Below, one piece after another: positions 54,315 to 64,000 of a stretch of 64,000 nucleotides of DNA. A model generated the notes under the pieces. That model searched no databases and was not told where the DNA came from. It saw nothing but the letters and a program-made list of their open reading frames with translations. The stretch is taken from the NCBI GenBank assembly GCA_021782365.1, contig JAJXVB010000008.1, positions 1 to 64,000 on the forward strand. The letters run 5' to 3'. The position numbers were made by a program, and so were the translations under genes. The first letter of the stretch is position 1, and the number at the start of each line of letters is the position of its first letter. Source of the stretch: Pseudomonadota bacterium (GTDB taxonomy: Bacteria > Pseudomonadota > Gammaproteobacteria > Burkholderiales > Gallionellaceae).

Positions 54315-56438
54315 ATGAAGAACAGATTGCTGTGGGTATTGCTTGCGTTCACGTTGGTCGCTTTCAACAGCGCGCAGGCCGACAGGGAACTCGCGCCGCT
54401 TCAGCAGCAGACTCAGGCTGCACTGCTTTCTGCCGAGGTGCTGACGCGCTACCATTACAGGCAGGTGCCGCTGGACGACAAGCTCTCCAGGCAGATATTC
54501 GATCAATATCTGAAGGAGCTCGACGGCGAGAAGATGTTCTTCCTCCAGTCCGATATCGACAGCTTCAAGCCTGACGAGACAAAGCTGGACGATGCGATCC
54601 TGAAGCAGGATCTCACCGTTCCCTTTGCGATATTCAACCTCTATCAGAAGCGCATCGCGGAGCGCTATGCCTATGCCAGGAGCCTTCTTGACAGGCATTT
54701 CGATTTCAGCAAGCAGGAGTCCTACCAGTACACAAGGAAGAACGCGCCCTGGGCCAAGTCTCGTGCGGAGCTCGACGATGTCTGGCGCAAGCGCGTGAAG
54801 AACGACTGGCTGCGCTTGAAGCTCGCAGGAAAAGACGACAAGAGCATACGCGAGACGCTGGACAAACGGTATGAAAATTCCCTGAACAACTTGACCAGGG
54901 TCAAGAGCGATGACGTGTTTCAGGACTTCATGAACGCCTATGCGATGGCGATAGATCCGCACACCAACTACCTGGGGGTTCGCGCCACAGAGGATTTCAA
55001 CATCTCGATGAGGCTTTCGCTGACCGGAATCGGGGCGGTTCTCCAGGAGAAGGACGACTACACTGCGATACGAGAGGTGATGCCGGGAGGGCCCGCCGCG
55101 CTTTCTGGGCAGTTGAAACCCGGAGACCGCATCGTGGGTGTGGGCCAGGGCAAGGATGGCCCCATCGTCGACGTGATGGGGTGGCGCATAGACGATGCGG
55201 TAGCGCAGATACGCGGCAAGGAAAACAGCGTGGTGCGGCTTGACGTGCTGCCTGCGGAGGCAGGTCCCGACGGAAAGCACAAGATCGTCACGCTGATACG
55301 CAAGAAGATCACGCTGGACAAGCAGGCGGCGAAGAAATCGGTCATCGAGGTGAAGGACGGAAACGTCACTCGCCGCATCGGCGTGATCTCGCTTCCGGGC
55401 TTCTATCAGGATTTTGCAGCGCGCATGAAGGGTGACCCGAATTACAAGAGCGCTACCCGCGACGTTGCGCGCATCCTCGGGGAATTCAAGAAGGAAAAGG
55501 TGGATGGCGTGTTGATGGATCTGCGCAACAACGGCGGCGGCTCCTTGGATGAGGCGATCGAGCTGACCGGGCTTTTCGTTGGCAAGGGTCCTGTCGTGCA
55601 GCAGCGCGACTCCAAAGGGGATGTCACTGTCGAGAGCGATACGGATGAGGATGCGGTCTGGAAAGGGCCCATGGGAGTTCTGATCAACCATGGCTCGGCT
55701 TCCGCCTCGGAAATTTTCGCGGCTGCGATCCAGGACTACGGGCGCGGCCTCGTGATGGGTTCGACCAGCTTCGGCAAGGGGACAGTGCAGTCCGTGGTCA
55801 ATCTCGACAGGCTCGTCAAGAATCCCCAGTCAGAATATGGCGAGCTCAAGATGACCACCGCGCAGTTCTTCCGCATCAACGGGGGAACGACTCAGCTGCG
55901 CGGCGTGACCCCTGACATCAGTCTGCCGATGATCGTGGATTCGGAGGATTTTGGCGAATCGAGCTACGACAATGCGCTTCCCTGGATGCAGATCAAGCCT
56001 GCAAACTATCATCCCGACGGAGATCTCGCGCCGATCTTGCCCATGCTGATCGTGAACCACGACATGCGCGTGTCGCACGACAAGGACTTCAAGTCCTTGA
56101 AGGAGGACATCGCCGAGTTCGATGCGCAGCGCAAGAAGAACCAGATATCGCTCAACGAGGCGGAGCGCAAGAAGGAGCGAGAGACTCAGGAAGCCAGGAT
56201 CAAGCAGCGCGAGGCGGACAAGTCCTCAGCCTCGGATGAGGCGATGAAGCTTGCGGATGACGGATTGCAGTCCAACGAGCGCAACATCAGCACGGATCTT
56301 GCGATCGAGAAGGCGAGAAAGGATGTGAAGGACGTGCTGCTCGACGAGTCCGCGCACATACTGAGCGACGAGGTCGGGTTGCTGAAGGCCAATTCAAGTC
56401 TCGCGGCCAGCGTGCTGTTAAAGCCGGGCGCACAATAA
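54315..56438 (+). CDS. prc: Tail-specific protease Prc/CtpA
   Basis: A 707-residue periplasmic protease. Signal peptide residues 1-22 (cut after SAQA). N-terminal helical domain with YHYRQVPLDDKLSRQIFDQYL; PDZ domain about 215-310 (GIGAVLQEKDDYTAIREVMPGGPAA); S41 catalytic core with Ser in NHGSASASEIFAAAI and Lys in STSFGKGTVQ; C-terminal DUF3340 coiled region. It trims C-termini of periplasmic and envelope proteins. Confidence 0.95.
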   Translation: MKNRLLWVLLAFTLVAFNSAQADRELAPLQQQTQAALLSAEVLTRYHYRQVPLDDKLSRQIFDQYLKELDGEKMFFLQSDIDSFKPDETKLDDAILKQDLTVPFAIFNLYQKRIAERYAYARSLLDRHFDFSKQESYQYTRKNAPWAKSRAELDDVWRKRVKNDWLRLKLAGKDDKSIRETLDKRYENSLNNLTRVKSDDVFQDFMNAYAMAIDPHTNYLGVRATEDFNISMRLSLTGIGAVLQEKDDYTAIREVMPGGPAALSGQLKPGDRIVGVGQGKDGPIVDVMGWRIDDAVAQIRGKENSVVRLDVLPAEAGPDGKHKIVTLIRKKITLDKQAAKKSVIEVKDGNVTRRIGVISLPGFYQDFAARMKGDPNYKSATRDVARILGEFKKEKVDGVLMDLRNNGGGSLDEAIELTGLFVGKGPVVQQRDSKGDVTVESDTDEDAVWKGPMGVLINHGSASASEIFAAAIQDYGRGLVMGSTSFGKGTVQSVVNLDRLVKNPQSEYGELKMTTAQFFRINGGTTQLRGVTPDISLPMIVDSEDFGESSYDNALPWMQIKPANYHPDGDLAPILPMLIVNHDMRVSHDKDFKSLKEDIAEFDAQRKKNQISLNEAERKKERETQEARIKQREADKSSASDEAMKLADDGLQSNERNISTDLAIEKARKDVKDVLLDESAHILSDEVGLLKANSSLAASVLLKPGAQ

Positions 56439-56464
56439 TAAGTCGGCTTCGATTGGAGGTATGA

Positions 56465-58426
56465 GTGGGTTCAACGTATGACGAATCGTCATTCAAGGTC
56501 TTGCGCGGGCTCGAACCCGTGCGCCAGCGTCCGGGGATGTACACGACGCTGGACAATCCGAATCACATCGTCACGGAAGTGGTGGACAATGCCTGCGATG
56601 AGGCGCTCGCAGGCTATTCGGGCAGCATCGCAGTCACCGCTCATGCGGACGGTTCCGTCTCGGTAGCGGACGAAGGCCGTGGCATCCCGGTCGGCATACA
56701 TCCCGAGGAAGGCATATCGGTGGTCGAAGTCGCCTTCACCGTCCTGCACTCTGGAGGCAAGTTCGAGAAGGAGAAGGGCGGCGCATACCGCTTTGCAGGC
56801 GGGCTCCATGGCGTAGGTGTTGCGGTGACCAATGCGCTCTCCAGGGCGGTCGAGGTCACGGTGTTCAGGGATGGCGGCGAGCACCATGTGCGCTTCGAGA
56901 ACGGCGTTGCCTTGAGCCCTCTGGCACGGGTCGCAAGCTGTGCGAAACGCAAGACGGGCACCGTCGTTCGAGTATGGCCGGATCCGAAATATTTCGACAG
57001 CCCGCAGGTGAACCTCGCGGATATGGAGCGCGCGCTGCGCGCAAAGGCGGTGCTGCTTCCCGGTGTGACGATTACGCTCAACATCGAGAAGAGCAATGAA
57101 TCCAAATCATGGGTCTATCCGGACGGACTGCGCGGCTATCTGGCCGAGGCGCTTTCAGCAGAAGAGCTGGCCGCCCCCATATTCACCGGCGAGCGCTATG
57201 TCGCGAAGGGCGGAGACGAGAGCTTTGTCGAGGGCGAAGGGGCTGCATGGGCCTTTGCCTGGTCCGAAGAGGGAACGGTTGCGCGCGAGTCCTATGTCAA
57301 TCTGATCCCGACCTGGTCCGGAGGCACGCACGACTCCGGCTTGCGCGAGGGCATCTTCAACGCGGTGAAGAGCTTCATCGAGCTGCACAGCATGCTGCCC
57401 AAGGGTGTAAAGCTCGCATCCGACGACGTGTTCGGACGGGTGAGCTTCGTGCTCTCGGCGAGGCTGCTCGATCCTTCCTTCCAGGGGCAGACCAAGGAGA
57501 AGCTGGTCTCAAGAAATGCGCTGAAGCTGGTTTCGACAATGGTCAGCGACCCGCTTCTGCTCTGGCTAAACGAGCATGTCGAATTTGGCAAGAAGATCGC
57601 GGAGATTTCGATCAGGCAGGCGCAGAGCCGGATGAAGTCCAGCCAGAAGATAGAGAAGAAGAAGGGCTCTTCTGTCGCCGTTCTGCCGGGAAAGCTGACC
57701 GATGCGGCCGAATACAATCCTGCAAGGAACGAGCTCTTCCTGGTCGAAGGGGATTCTGCAGGGGGATCGGCAAAGCAGGGAAGGAACAAGGAATTCCAGG
57801 CCGTGCTGCCGTTGAGGGGCAAGGTGCTCAACACCTTCGAAGTGGATCGCGACAGGCTGTTTTCCAACGCGGAGGTTCACGACATCGCGGTTGCGATAGG
57901 CGTCGATCCGCACGGCGTGAAAGACGATGCGGATCTTTCGGGTCTGCGCTATTCCGGCATCTACATCATGGCCGATGCCGACGTGGACGGCTCTCATATC
58001 GCGACACTGCTGCTGACCCTTTTCTTCCGCCATTTTCCAAGGCTCATCCAGAACGGCAATGTGTATCTTGCTCAGCCTCCGCTTTTTCGCATCGATGTGC
58101 CGGCGCAGGGAAAGAAGCCGATGCGCAAGCTTTATGCGTTGAACGAGGACGAGCTTTCGGCAATCGAGGACAGGCTGCGTAAGGAGAAGGTGCGTGAAGG
58201 TTCATGGAACATCTCGCGCTTCAAGGGCCTGGGAGAGATGAATCCCCAGCAGCTCTGGGAGACCACGATGTGCCCTGACACGAGGCGCGCGCTCCTGGTC
58301 GAGCTCGATGCGGCTTCCTATTTCGATGCAGAGCAGACGATGATGATGCTGATGGGCAAGAAGGAATCCGGGTTGCGCCGCGAATGGCTGGAATATCACG
58401 GTAACGAGGTGACGGGCGATGTCTGA
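56465..58426 (+). CDS. parE: DNA topoisomerase IV subunit B
   Basis: A 653-residue ATPase subunit. GHKL motifs [32 protein letters not shown] and [21 protein letters not shown] block [18 protein letters not shown] and [16 protein letters not shown]-terminal [18 protein letters not shown]. It lacks the GyrB insert, which identifies ParE. GTG at 56465 follows GGAGG; the nearby ATG at 56461 is out of frame. It overlaps parC by eight bases. Confidence 0.95.
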   Translation: MGSTYDESSFKVLRGLEPVRQRPGMYTTLDNPNHIVTEVVDNACDEALAGYSGSIAVTAHADGSVSVADEGRGIPVGIHPEEGISVVEVAFTVLHSGGKFEKEKGGAYRFAGGLHGVGVAVTNALSRAVEVTVFRDGGEHHVRFENGVALSPLARVASCAKRKTGTVVRVWPDPKYFDSPQVNLADMERALRAKAVLLPGVTITLNIEKSNESKSWVYPDGLRGYLAEALSAEELAAPIFTGERYVAKGGDESFVEGEGAAWAFAWSEEGTVARESYVNLIPTWSGGTHDSGLREGIFNAVKSFIELHSMLPKGVKLASDDVFGRVSFVLSARLLDPSFQGQTKEKLVSRNALKLVSTMVSDPLLLWLNEHVEFGKKIAEISIRQAQSRMKSSQKIEKKKGSSVAVLPGKLTDAAEYNPARNELFLVEGDSAGGSAKQGRNKEFQAVLPLRGKVLNTFEVDRDRLFSNAEVHDIAVAIGVDPHGVKDDADLSGLRYSGIYIMADADVDGSHIATLLLTLFFRHFPRLIQNGNVYLAQPPLFRIDVPAQGKKPMRKLYALNEDELSAIEDRLRKEKVREGSWNISRFKGLGEMNPQQLWETTMCPDTRRALLVELDAASYFDAEQTMMMLMGKKESGLRREWLEYHGNEVTGDV

Positions 58427-60794
58427 GATGCAGGATGAATTGTTCGAGGCGCCCGAAGAGCCCGCTGAAAAAAGGGAAGTTGCGTCCAGGCAGTTTTCCC
58501 CATTGCCGGCAATGCCCGAAGGAGACTCAGTTCCGCTTGCCCAGTATGCCGAGCGCGCCTATCTCGAATATGCGGTCTCGGTAGTCAAAGGGCGCGCGCT
58601 GCCCGATGTGTGCGACGGGCAGAAGCCTGTGCAGCGCCGCATCCTTTATGCGATGCGCGAGATGGGGCTTGCTCCGAACAGCACTTTCGTGAAATCCGCT
58701 AGGGTGGTGGGAGAAGTCCTGGGCAAGTTTCACCCCCATGGAGACGCTTCCGCATACGACGCGATGGTGAGGCTGGCCCAGGACTTTTCCCTGCGCTATC
58801 CGCTGATAGACGGCCAAGGCAATTTCGGCTCCAGGGACGGCGACAATTCTGCCGCGATGCGCTACACCGAGGCGCGTCTGACCCCGATATCGGCCGTCCT
58901 TCTGTCCGAGCTCGACATGGGCACGGTTGACATGGTCCCGAACTACGACGGCCATTTCGAGGAGCCGGCGAAGTTGCCTGCGCGACTTCCCATGGTTTTA
59001 TTGAATGGCGCATCCGGCATCGCGGTCGGCATGGCAACCGAGATTCCCTCGCACAACCTGCGCGAGGTGGGTAGCGCTGCCGCGCTCTGCGTGAAGAATC
59101 CCGATTGCTCGGATGACGAGATACTCGAACTCATAGCAGGGCCCGATCTTCCGGGAGGCGCGCAGATCATCTCTTCTCCTTCCGAGATCAGGGAGTGCTA
59201 CAGGACAGGGCGCGGCTCGCTCAAGATGCGCGCGCGCTGGCATGTGGAGGAGCTTGCCAGAGGCCAGTGGCGGGTTGCGGTATACGAGCTTCCTCATGGA
59301 ACTTCCGCGAGGAAGATCATGGAGGAGATCGAGGAGCTGACCAATCCCAAGGTCAGGGTCAACAAGAAGGCGCTGACGCCCGATCAGGTGCAGACCAAGC
59401 AGCTGATGCTCTCCGTGCTCGACAAGGTTTCCGACGAATCCGACAAGGACCAGGCGGTGAGGCTGGTGTTCGAGCCAAAGTCTTCCCGGCAGTCTGTGGA
59501 AGAGTTCATGGCCATTCTGCTTGCGCACACCAGCCTAGAATGCTCATTGCCAGTGAACATGGTGATGGTGGGCATAGACGGAAGGCCCAGGCAGAAACCC
59601 GTCGCCTCGATGATAAGGGAGTGGAGCGAATTCCGCATCGCGACGGTGCGCAGGCGCTTTGCATACCGCCTGGAACAAATCAACGACCGCATCCACATCC
59701 TGCAGGGACGCATGGTGGTGTTCCTGAACCTGGATGAAGTGATCGCGCTGATACGCGAATCGGATGAACCCAAATCAGCGCTGATCGAACGTTTCGATCT
59801 CTCCGAACGCCAGGCGGAGGACATCCTCGAGATCCGCCTGCGCCAGCTGGCCAGGATGGAAGGCATCAGGATAGAGCGCGAACTGAAGGCGCTTCAGGAA
59901 GAGGGGGCTGACATAAGCAAGCTGCTGGGATCGGATTCCCTCTTGCGCCGCCGCGTGGCGAAAGAGATCGACGAGGACATGAAGTCCTATGGCGACGACA
60001 GGCGAACCTTAATCGAACAGGCGGAGCGCGCCGTACTGACGGCCCAGGTGGTGGACGAGCCCGTGACCGTGATCATCTCCAGAAAATACTGGGGAAGGGC
60101 GCGTCAGGGGCACAAGCTCGATCTTGCCGGCGTGAGCTTCAAGGAAGGCGACGGCATGCTGGCGGCTTTCGAGTGCAGGACGACGGATCAATGCATCGTG
60201 ATCTGCAGCAACGGGCGGGTATGCAGCATACCCGTGAGCCAGTTGCCTGGAGGCCGGGGAGACGGCGTGCCTTTGACTACGCTGATCGAACTCGCCCCCA
60301 GCGCTAAGATAGCCCATGTGATCTGCGGATCTGTCGATCAGAGCGTGCTGCTTGCGACATCTTCAAGCTACGGTTTCGTCTCGACGATAGGCAACATGGT
60401 TGCGCGCAACAAGGCAGGCAAGCAGTTCATCACATTGGAGGGGGAAGAGGAGATGCTGCCGCCATTTTTGTTTTCCCCGACCGGGCAATCGCTTGTGGTA
60501 TCAGTCAGCCGGTCAGGCAGGCTGCTCGCATTTTCCTTTTCGGAGATGAAACAGCTTGCGGCCGGAGGGCGCGGCGTGATCGTGATGGGACTGGAGGATC
60601 GCGATGTTCTGGCTTCTGCAATTGTCGTCAATCAGCCAAGCGTGATCGCCATCGCTCAGTCTCCGGCGGGCAAGGAGCAGCCCATGCGATTGTCAGGGGC
60701 GGATCTGCAGGGGCATTTCGGAAGGCGCGCGAGAATGGGGAAGATGCTGCCCATGAAGGGGAAAACAGTCGTGACGGGTCTTACAGCAGGCTGA
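58419..60794 (+). CDS. parC: DNA topoisomerase IV subunit A
   Basis: A 791-residue DNA-cleaving subunit decatenating daughter chromosomes. The catalytic Tyr is in [13 protein letters not shown]; the QRDR reads [15 protein letters not shown], with Ala where E. coli has Ser80 and Asp where it has Glu84. A coiled-coil part and a C-terminal beta-pinwheel with degenerate blades follow. Length and the missing GyrA box support ParC. Translationally coupled to parE. Confidence 0.95.
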   Translation: MSEMQDELFEAPEEPAEKREVASRQFSPLPAMPEGDSVPLAQYAERAYLEYAVSVVKGRALPDVCDGQKPVQRRILYAMREMGLAPNSTFVKSARVVGEVLGKFHPHGDASAYDAMVRLAQDFSLRYPLIDGQGNFGSRDGDNSAAMRYTEARLTPISAVLLSELDMGTVDMVPNYDGHFEEPAKLPARLPMVLLNGASGIAVGMATEIPSHNLREVGSAAALCVKNPDCSDDEILELIAGPDLPGGAQIISSPSEIRECYRTGRGSLKMRARWHVEELARGQWRVAVYELPHGTSARKIMEEIEELTNPKVRVNKKALTPDQVQTKQLMLSVLDKVSDESDKDQAVRLVFEPKSSRQSVEEFMAILLAHTSLECSLPVNMVMVGIDGRPRQKPVASMIREWSEFRIATVRRRFAYRLEQINDRIHILQGRMVVFLNLDEVIALIRESDEPKSALIERFDLSERQAEDILEIRLRQLARMEGIRIERELKALQEEGADISKLLGSDSLLRRRVAKEIDEDMKSYGDDRRTLIEQAERAVLTAQVVDEPVTVIISRKYWGRARQGHKLDLAGVSFKEGDGMLAAFECRTTDQCIVICSNGRVCSIPVSQLPGGRGDGVPLTTLIELAPSAKIAHVICGSVDQSVLLATSSSYGFVSTIGNMVARNKAGKQFITLEGEEEMLPPFLFSPTGQSLVVSVSRSGRLLAFSFSEMKQLAAGGRGVIVMGLEDRDVLASAIVVNQPSVIAIAQSPAGKEQPMRLSGADLQGHFGRRARMGKMLPMKGKTVVTGLTAG

Positions 60795-60795
60795 G

Positions 60796-62991
60796 TCATG
60801 TGCCGACAAGGCAGCGCTCTATGGTCTCGAGGAAAGGTTCGATGTCGAGCGGCTTGGTGATATATTCGGCAAATCCCGCGGTCTTGCCGTGCTTGATGTC
60901 CCGCTCCATCGCCTTTGCAGTGACTGCGACTATCGGCGTGTTTGCCAGCGCCTCCTCCGACTTAAGGATTTCAAGCAGCTGATAGCCATCCATTTTTGGC
61001 ATGTTGATGTCGAGCAGGATCAGGTCCGGTTTGTGAAGCAGCGCCAGTTCCATTCCAAGCTCGGGATTGTCGGACGTCAGAAGATGGATGTGCTCTTGGT
61101 TTCTGAGGATTTGTCTTACGAGCTTCAGGTTCGCGGGGTTGTCCTCGATATAGAGCAGTGTTTTTTTGTCTTTACGCTGGCGTGCGTTGCTTAGGGCGCG
61201 AGGCATGTTTCCGGGAGCCGCTTCCCATGCGACATCCATCGGAAGCTCGATCCAGAAAGTGCTGCCTTTCCCGATTTCGCTTTCGACACCCACGCTGCCA
61301 TTCATCATCTCGACGATGCGCCGGGTGATGGTAAGCCCTATGCCGGTCCCTTCGGTGCCGCTGTTCTCGGCCGCGAGACGGTTGAAGGGCTGGAACAGCT
61401 CGGTAATGCGTTCAGGAGGAATGCCCTGGCCGGTGTCGGTGACCAGAATTCGCAACCTGTCTTTCTCCGGTAGGTCCGCGGTCTGAATTTCGATGTGGAC
61501 GCTGCCGCCATCGCGGTTGTACTTGATCGCGTTCGAAATCAGGTTGAGCAGAGCCTGCTTCAGTCTCATGCGGTCTGCACGCACCATTACGCCTTGCAAC
61601 CCCTTGTGGCTCAGCCTGATGCTGCGCTTGTCCGCCAGCGCATTCACCAGTGGAATGCACTCTGCGATGATGGCGCATACTTCAACGGGCTCGAGGGAAA
61701 GTTCGACACGGCCTGATTCGACCTTCGCGAGATCGAGCACCTCGTTGATGAGCACAAGAAGGTGTTCACCCGCCTTGATGATCTCCTGCACGTTGTCCTT
61801 GTGTTCTGCGGACAATGTATCGTCGTATTCCATGAGCTGGCTGAAGCCCAGAATCGCATTCATCGGTGTGCGCAGTTCGTGGCTCATACTGGAGAGAAAT
61901 TCGGATTTCGCGCGATTGGCGCGGTCGGCTTCGTCGCGCGCATCGATCAGCGCCTGCTGGGATTTCTTGCGGGAAGAAATGTCGTGCGCCACGCCTGTGA
62001 AGTGCTTTTCTCCGTCCAGCACCATCTCGTTCACGGAAAGTTCGATCGGGAATATATGCCCGTCCTTGTGCTGCCCATGGGCTTCGCGACCCATGCCGAT
62101 GATGCGCTTCTCGCCGGTTTCGAGATAGCGCTCCATGTGGCCGTCATGGCTGTCCCGGTAGGATGCCGGCATCAGCATCTTGATGTTCTTTCCTATGACC
62201 TCGGAAGCTGGATAGCCGAAGAGGCGCTCTGCGGCCGGATTCATCGTCTCGACGATGCCGTGCTTGTTTATCGTGAGTATGCCGTCGGAAACCGTGTTGA
62301 GTATCGTCATGACGCGCGTCGAGCTCGATTCGAGCGCCTGCTGGCTCTTGAGACTGTCCTCCATCTGCTTGCGGATCAGCAGATAGGTCATCGCAATCAG
62401 CGTGAAGAGCGCAAGCGTTGTGGTGATGCCTAGCGCGATCGAAGCCGTCCTTGCGCGTACGAGCTTGGCATGGCTTTCCGAGAGCAGCCGGTTCTCTTCG
62501 TCTTCCATGCTGTGAAATATCTGGAACAGGCTCTTTCGCTGCTCGCTGACATTTTCGCTGATCAGATAGTCGCGCGCCGCATCCAGCCCTCCGGATTTGC
62601 GAAGCGCTATCAGGTGCTTGGCGATCTCCTTGCGCGTGTTGAGCGCCGAGTTGAGCGCAAGCCATTCTTTTGTCAGCACAGGGCTTTCCGCGGTCAGCTC
62701 GCTCAGCCTGCCAAGCGCTGCCTCCCGGGAAGCCTTGTATCTTTCAAGTTCAGAGAGATCCTGTTCGTTGCCTGAGATGAGATAGCCTCGCACCATGGCT
62801 GAGGGAATCAGGAGGTCGATCTTGATCTGCGAGATGTTGTTCAGGACTTCGAGCGTGTGTTGCAGGCGGTGAGCCTCATTGCGCTCGTTCTTGACGGCCA
62901 GTAAAGTTGTTGCAGAGAGTGCCGCGACCAGCAGTGCGGTTGAGGAGATGGTTGTCAGTAGCTTGGTGTCAAAACTTAATCGCTTGAACAT
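60796..62991 (-). CDS. Membrane hybrid sensor histidine kinase, CHASE3-PAS-HisKA-HATPase-REC
   Basis: A 731-residue sensor kinase. TM1 at about 11-32, a periplasmic CHASE3-like four-helix domain (about 35-185), TM2 at about 190-212, a PAS domain (about 225-345, GILTINKHGIVETMNPAAERLFGYP), HisKA with FLSSMSHELRTPMNAILGFS, HATPase (N box NLISNAIKYNRDG, G box DTGQGIPPE and EGTGIGLTI), and a receiver with DLILLDINMPKMDG. No partner response regulator is adjacent. The ligand is unknown. Its end is one base from the convergent parC. Confidence 0.93.
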   Translation of the reverse strand: MFKRLSFDTKLLTTISSTALLVAALSATTLLAVKNERNEAHRLQHTLEVLNNISQIKIDLLIPSAMVRGYLISGNEQDLSELERYKASREAALGRLSELTAESPVLTKEWLALNSALNTRKEIAKHLIALRKSGGLDAARDYLISENVSEQRKSLFQIFHSMEDEENRLLSESHAKLVRARTASIALGITTTLALFTLIAMTYLLIRKQMEDSLKSQQALESSSTRVMTILNTVSDGILTINKHGIVETMNPAAERLFGYPASEVIGKNIKMLMPASYRDSHDGHMERYLETGEKRIIGMGREAHGQHKDGHIFPIELSVNEMVLDGEKHFTGVAHDISSRKKSQQALIDARDEADRANRAKSEFLSSMSHELRTPMNAILGFSQLMEYDDTLSAEHKDNVQEIIKAGEHLLVLINEVLDLAKVESGRVELSLEPVEVCAIIAECIPLVNALADKRSIRLSHKGLQGVMVRADRMRLKQALLNLISNAIKYNRDGGSVHIEIQTADLPEKDRLRILVTDTGQGIPPERITELFQPFNRLAAENSGTEGTGIGLTITRRIVEMMNGSVGVESEIGKGSTFWIELPMDVAWEAAPGNMPRALSNARQRKDKKTLLYIEDNPANLKLVRQILRNQEHIHLLTSDNPELGMELALLHKPDLILLDINMPKMDGYQLLEILKSEEALANTPIVAVTAKAMERDIKHGKTAGFAEYITKPLDIEPFLETIERCLVGT

Positions 62992-63111
62992 TTCAGTGCC
63001 AGGTAGACCACTTCGACAGGTGGGTTATACAGGTTGGGCGTGCGCGGGTCAATAGCCCTGTTTGCAGAGTGGGCTGGCGTTTGGTTGACTATGCATTGCT
63101 GAGGATGCACG

Positions 63112-63561
63112 ATGAGCGTCCAAAAGACGAATGGAAACATCATGTTCGAATACATCTTCTTCGATGCAAGGCTGCGCGACAAATTTGTGTCGCACGCAAA
63201 GGAGCGGGGCGCGCCCTGCCGTGTTTCAGACGATCCGCTTGGTTTTACGGCAAGCGTCCCCGAGGACTTGTCAGAAGAAGTGCTAGATGATCTGGAGCGT
63301 TTCTACGAACTTCTGGAAAGGGAGCAGATGGCCTCGAGTCGCGAACAGGGCGAGCTCAGGAGCATCGCCGGGTTCGGTTTCATCCTCCCCGATGGTCAGT
63401 CGCGCATGCTGCCATTGAAGCCAGAGATGGCCAACCGCCTCCTGGCAAGCTTCAGCCTCGATGAGATAAGGGAACTATTCTCGGAAGTGGCGCGTTGCAC
63501 GCTTCAGCCGTCCGATGAGCATCTTTGCAGGATTCTGAGGGAAGAGCTGAAGGGCAGCTGA
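63112..63561 (+). CDS. Conserved hypothetical protein
   Basis: A 149-residue soluble protein of unknown function. The first 60 residues (MFEYIFFDARLRDKFVSHAKERG and PEDLSEEVLDDLERFYELL) look like a small alpha/beta unit. The second half contains GFGFILPDGQSRMLPLKPEMANRLL and a C-terminal helix. GAGG is suitably spaced from the ATG at 63112; ATG at 63142 is an alternative. Divergent from the histidine kinase and convergent with the M48-type gene. No family recognised. Confidence 0.65.
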   Translation: MSVQKTNGNIMFEYIFFDARLRDKFVSHAKERGAPCRVSDDPLGFTASVPEDLSEEVLDDLERFYELLEREQMASSREQGELRSIAGFGFILPDGQSRMLPLKPEMANRLLASFSLDEIRELFSEVARCTLQPSDEHLCRILREELKGS

Positions 63562-63563
63562 GC

Positions 63564-64000
63564 CTATTTCTTCTTTTTCTTCTTCCCGTCTTCCTGCTCG
63601 CTCTGCATCTCGCGCAGCTCGCGCAAATCTGACTCGATGATGGAGAGCTGGTAGAAGCTTCCTCCTTCGCGCTTCGCAATTTCAAGCTGCATGATCGCAT
63701 CGGGAAGATTGCCCTGCCAGGCCATGCTATAGGCCTGAGCGCGGTGCTGTTCGAGCGAGTTGTGAAGCTGGTGATAGGCACGGGCCTCCAGGTCATAAAG
63801 CGTGGTGTCCATGGGATGCTGCGTCACCTGGTCGGTCAGCAGCTTGACCGCCGCATCGGCCTGATTGCTGTTGATCAGAAGGTCGGTGTATTCATAGACC
63901 AGGGCGCGTGACTGCGGGAAGTTCTGCACCGCAGTGCGATAAAAGGCCAGCGTGTCGGGATCTTTGGCCGCACGCTTCACGCGCGCCTGTAGCGTTGTCA
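63564..64000 (-). CDS. C-terminal TPR part of a BepA-like M48 metalloprotease (partial)
   Basis: Only the last 145 or so residues are in the window; the frame stays open to the right edge (in-frame TLQARVKR before the GTG at 63980). The part seen is made of TPR-type helix pairs: TLAFYRTAVQNFPQSRALVYEY, ADAAVKLLTDQVTQHPMDTTLYDLEARAYHQL, and AQAYSMAWQGNLPDAIMQLEIAKR. It ends in a Lys-rich tail. The pattern matches C-termini of periplasmic M48 proteases with TPRs (BepA/YfgC); the HExxH catalytic part would lie outside. Confidence 0.7.
   Translation of the reverse strand, partial: TTLQARVKRAAKDPDTLAFYRTAVQNFPQSRALVYEYTDLLINSNQADAAVKLLTDQVTQHPMDTTLYDLEARAYHQLHNSLEQHRAQAYSMAWQGNLPDAIMQLEIAKREGGSFYQLSIIESDLRELREMQSEQEDGKKKKKK

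Overview
The window reads as chromosome of a Gram-negative betaproteobacterium. Evidence is the dapF-DUF484-xerC run, linked pilT/pilU, yggS-proC-yggT-yggU, dusB-fis, split ubiquinone genes (ubiH-like, ubiA, ubiC, ubiD), two LpxL-type lipid A acyltransferases, and an S-adenosylhomocysteine (SAH) riboswitch before ahcY. A Gallionellaceae/Nitrosomonadales-like host is a reasonable guess from overall resemblance, but no rRNA or marker comparison is available here.

Layout. Positions 1-6685 are accessory DNA next to the 3' end of tRNA-Arg(CCG): a frameshifted ISL3-family transposase, a HAD phosphatase-like gene, an operon of three small membrane proteins, an OB-fold/HD (YhaM-like) gene overlapping a tyrosine integrase, an excisionase-like gene preceded by a tiny leader ORF, and a divergent Xre-type regulator. 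Next to the tRNA lie four GTCAC repeats with an exact 11-bp period. Upstream of the tRNA are two 59-nt tRNA-Arg-like units that keep the acceptor, D and anticodon arms but have no T arm. Positions 7129-15118 hold a core block (CoA-binding protein, tag, dapF, DUF484, xerC, pilU/pilT, yggS-proC-yggT-yggU). Positions 15123-25063 are one long minus-strand run: lipoprotein, rng, maf, rlmH-rsfS-nadD, aceF-aceE, 5-formyl-THF cyclo-ligase, ilvA. Positions 25140-34551 hold apaG-mltA, dsbC-ubiH, dusB-fis, purH-purD, tsaC and hemF.

Positions 34576-37723 form an apparent stress regulon. An ECF sigma factor and an NrsF-like membrane anti-sigma diverge from an MxKDx-repeat periplasmic protein and a DipZ-like membrane thiol-disulfide protein. 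The divergent gap contains GTAACC-N16-CGAA pointing at the latter pair. Positions 37731-43856 carry a cyclic-nucleotide-binding protein, a methyltransferase, ubiA, ubiC, recG, two unknown small genes, ridA and a YhcH-family gene. An AT-rich insert at 43916-45402 encodes a 424-aa proteasome/HslV-like N-terminal-threonine hydrolase with Thr1, Asp17 and Lys33 at canonical spacing, plus a 69-aa companion. It is the best candidate for an undescribed system. Positions 45506-50807 collect a U32 peptidase and the one-carbon/SAM-cycle genes metF, ahcY (with riboswitch) and metK. Positions 50881-64000 carry two lipid A acyltransferases, ubiD, prc, parE-parC, a hybrid histidine kinase, an unknown gene and the C-terminus of a TPR/M48-type protein.

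Starts were chosen from visible ribosome binding sites and family N-termini. No similarity search was possible, so family names rest on recognised motifs.
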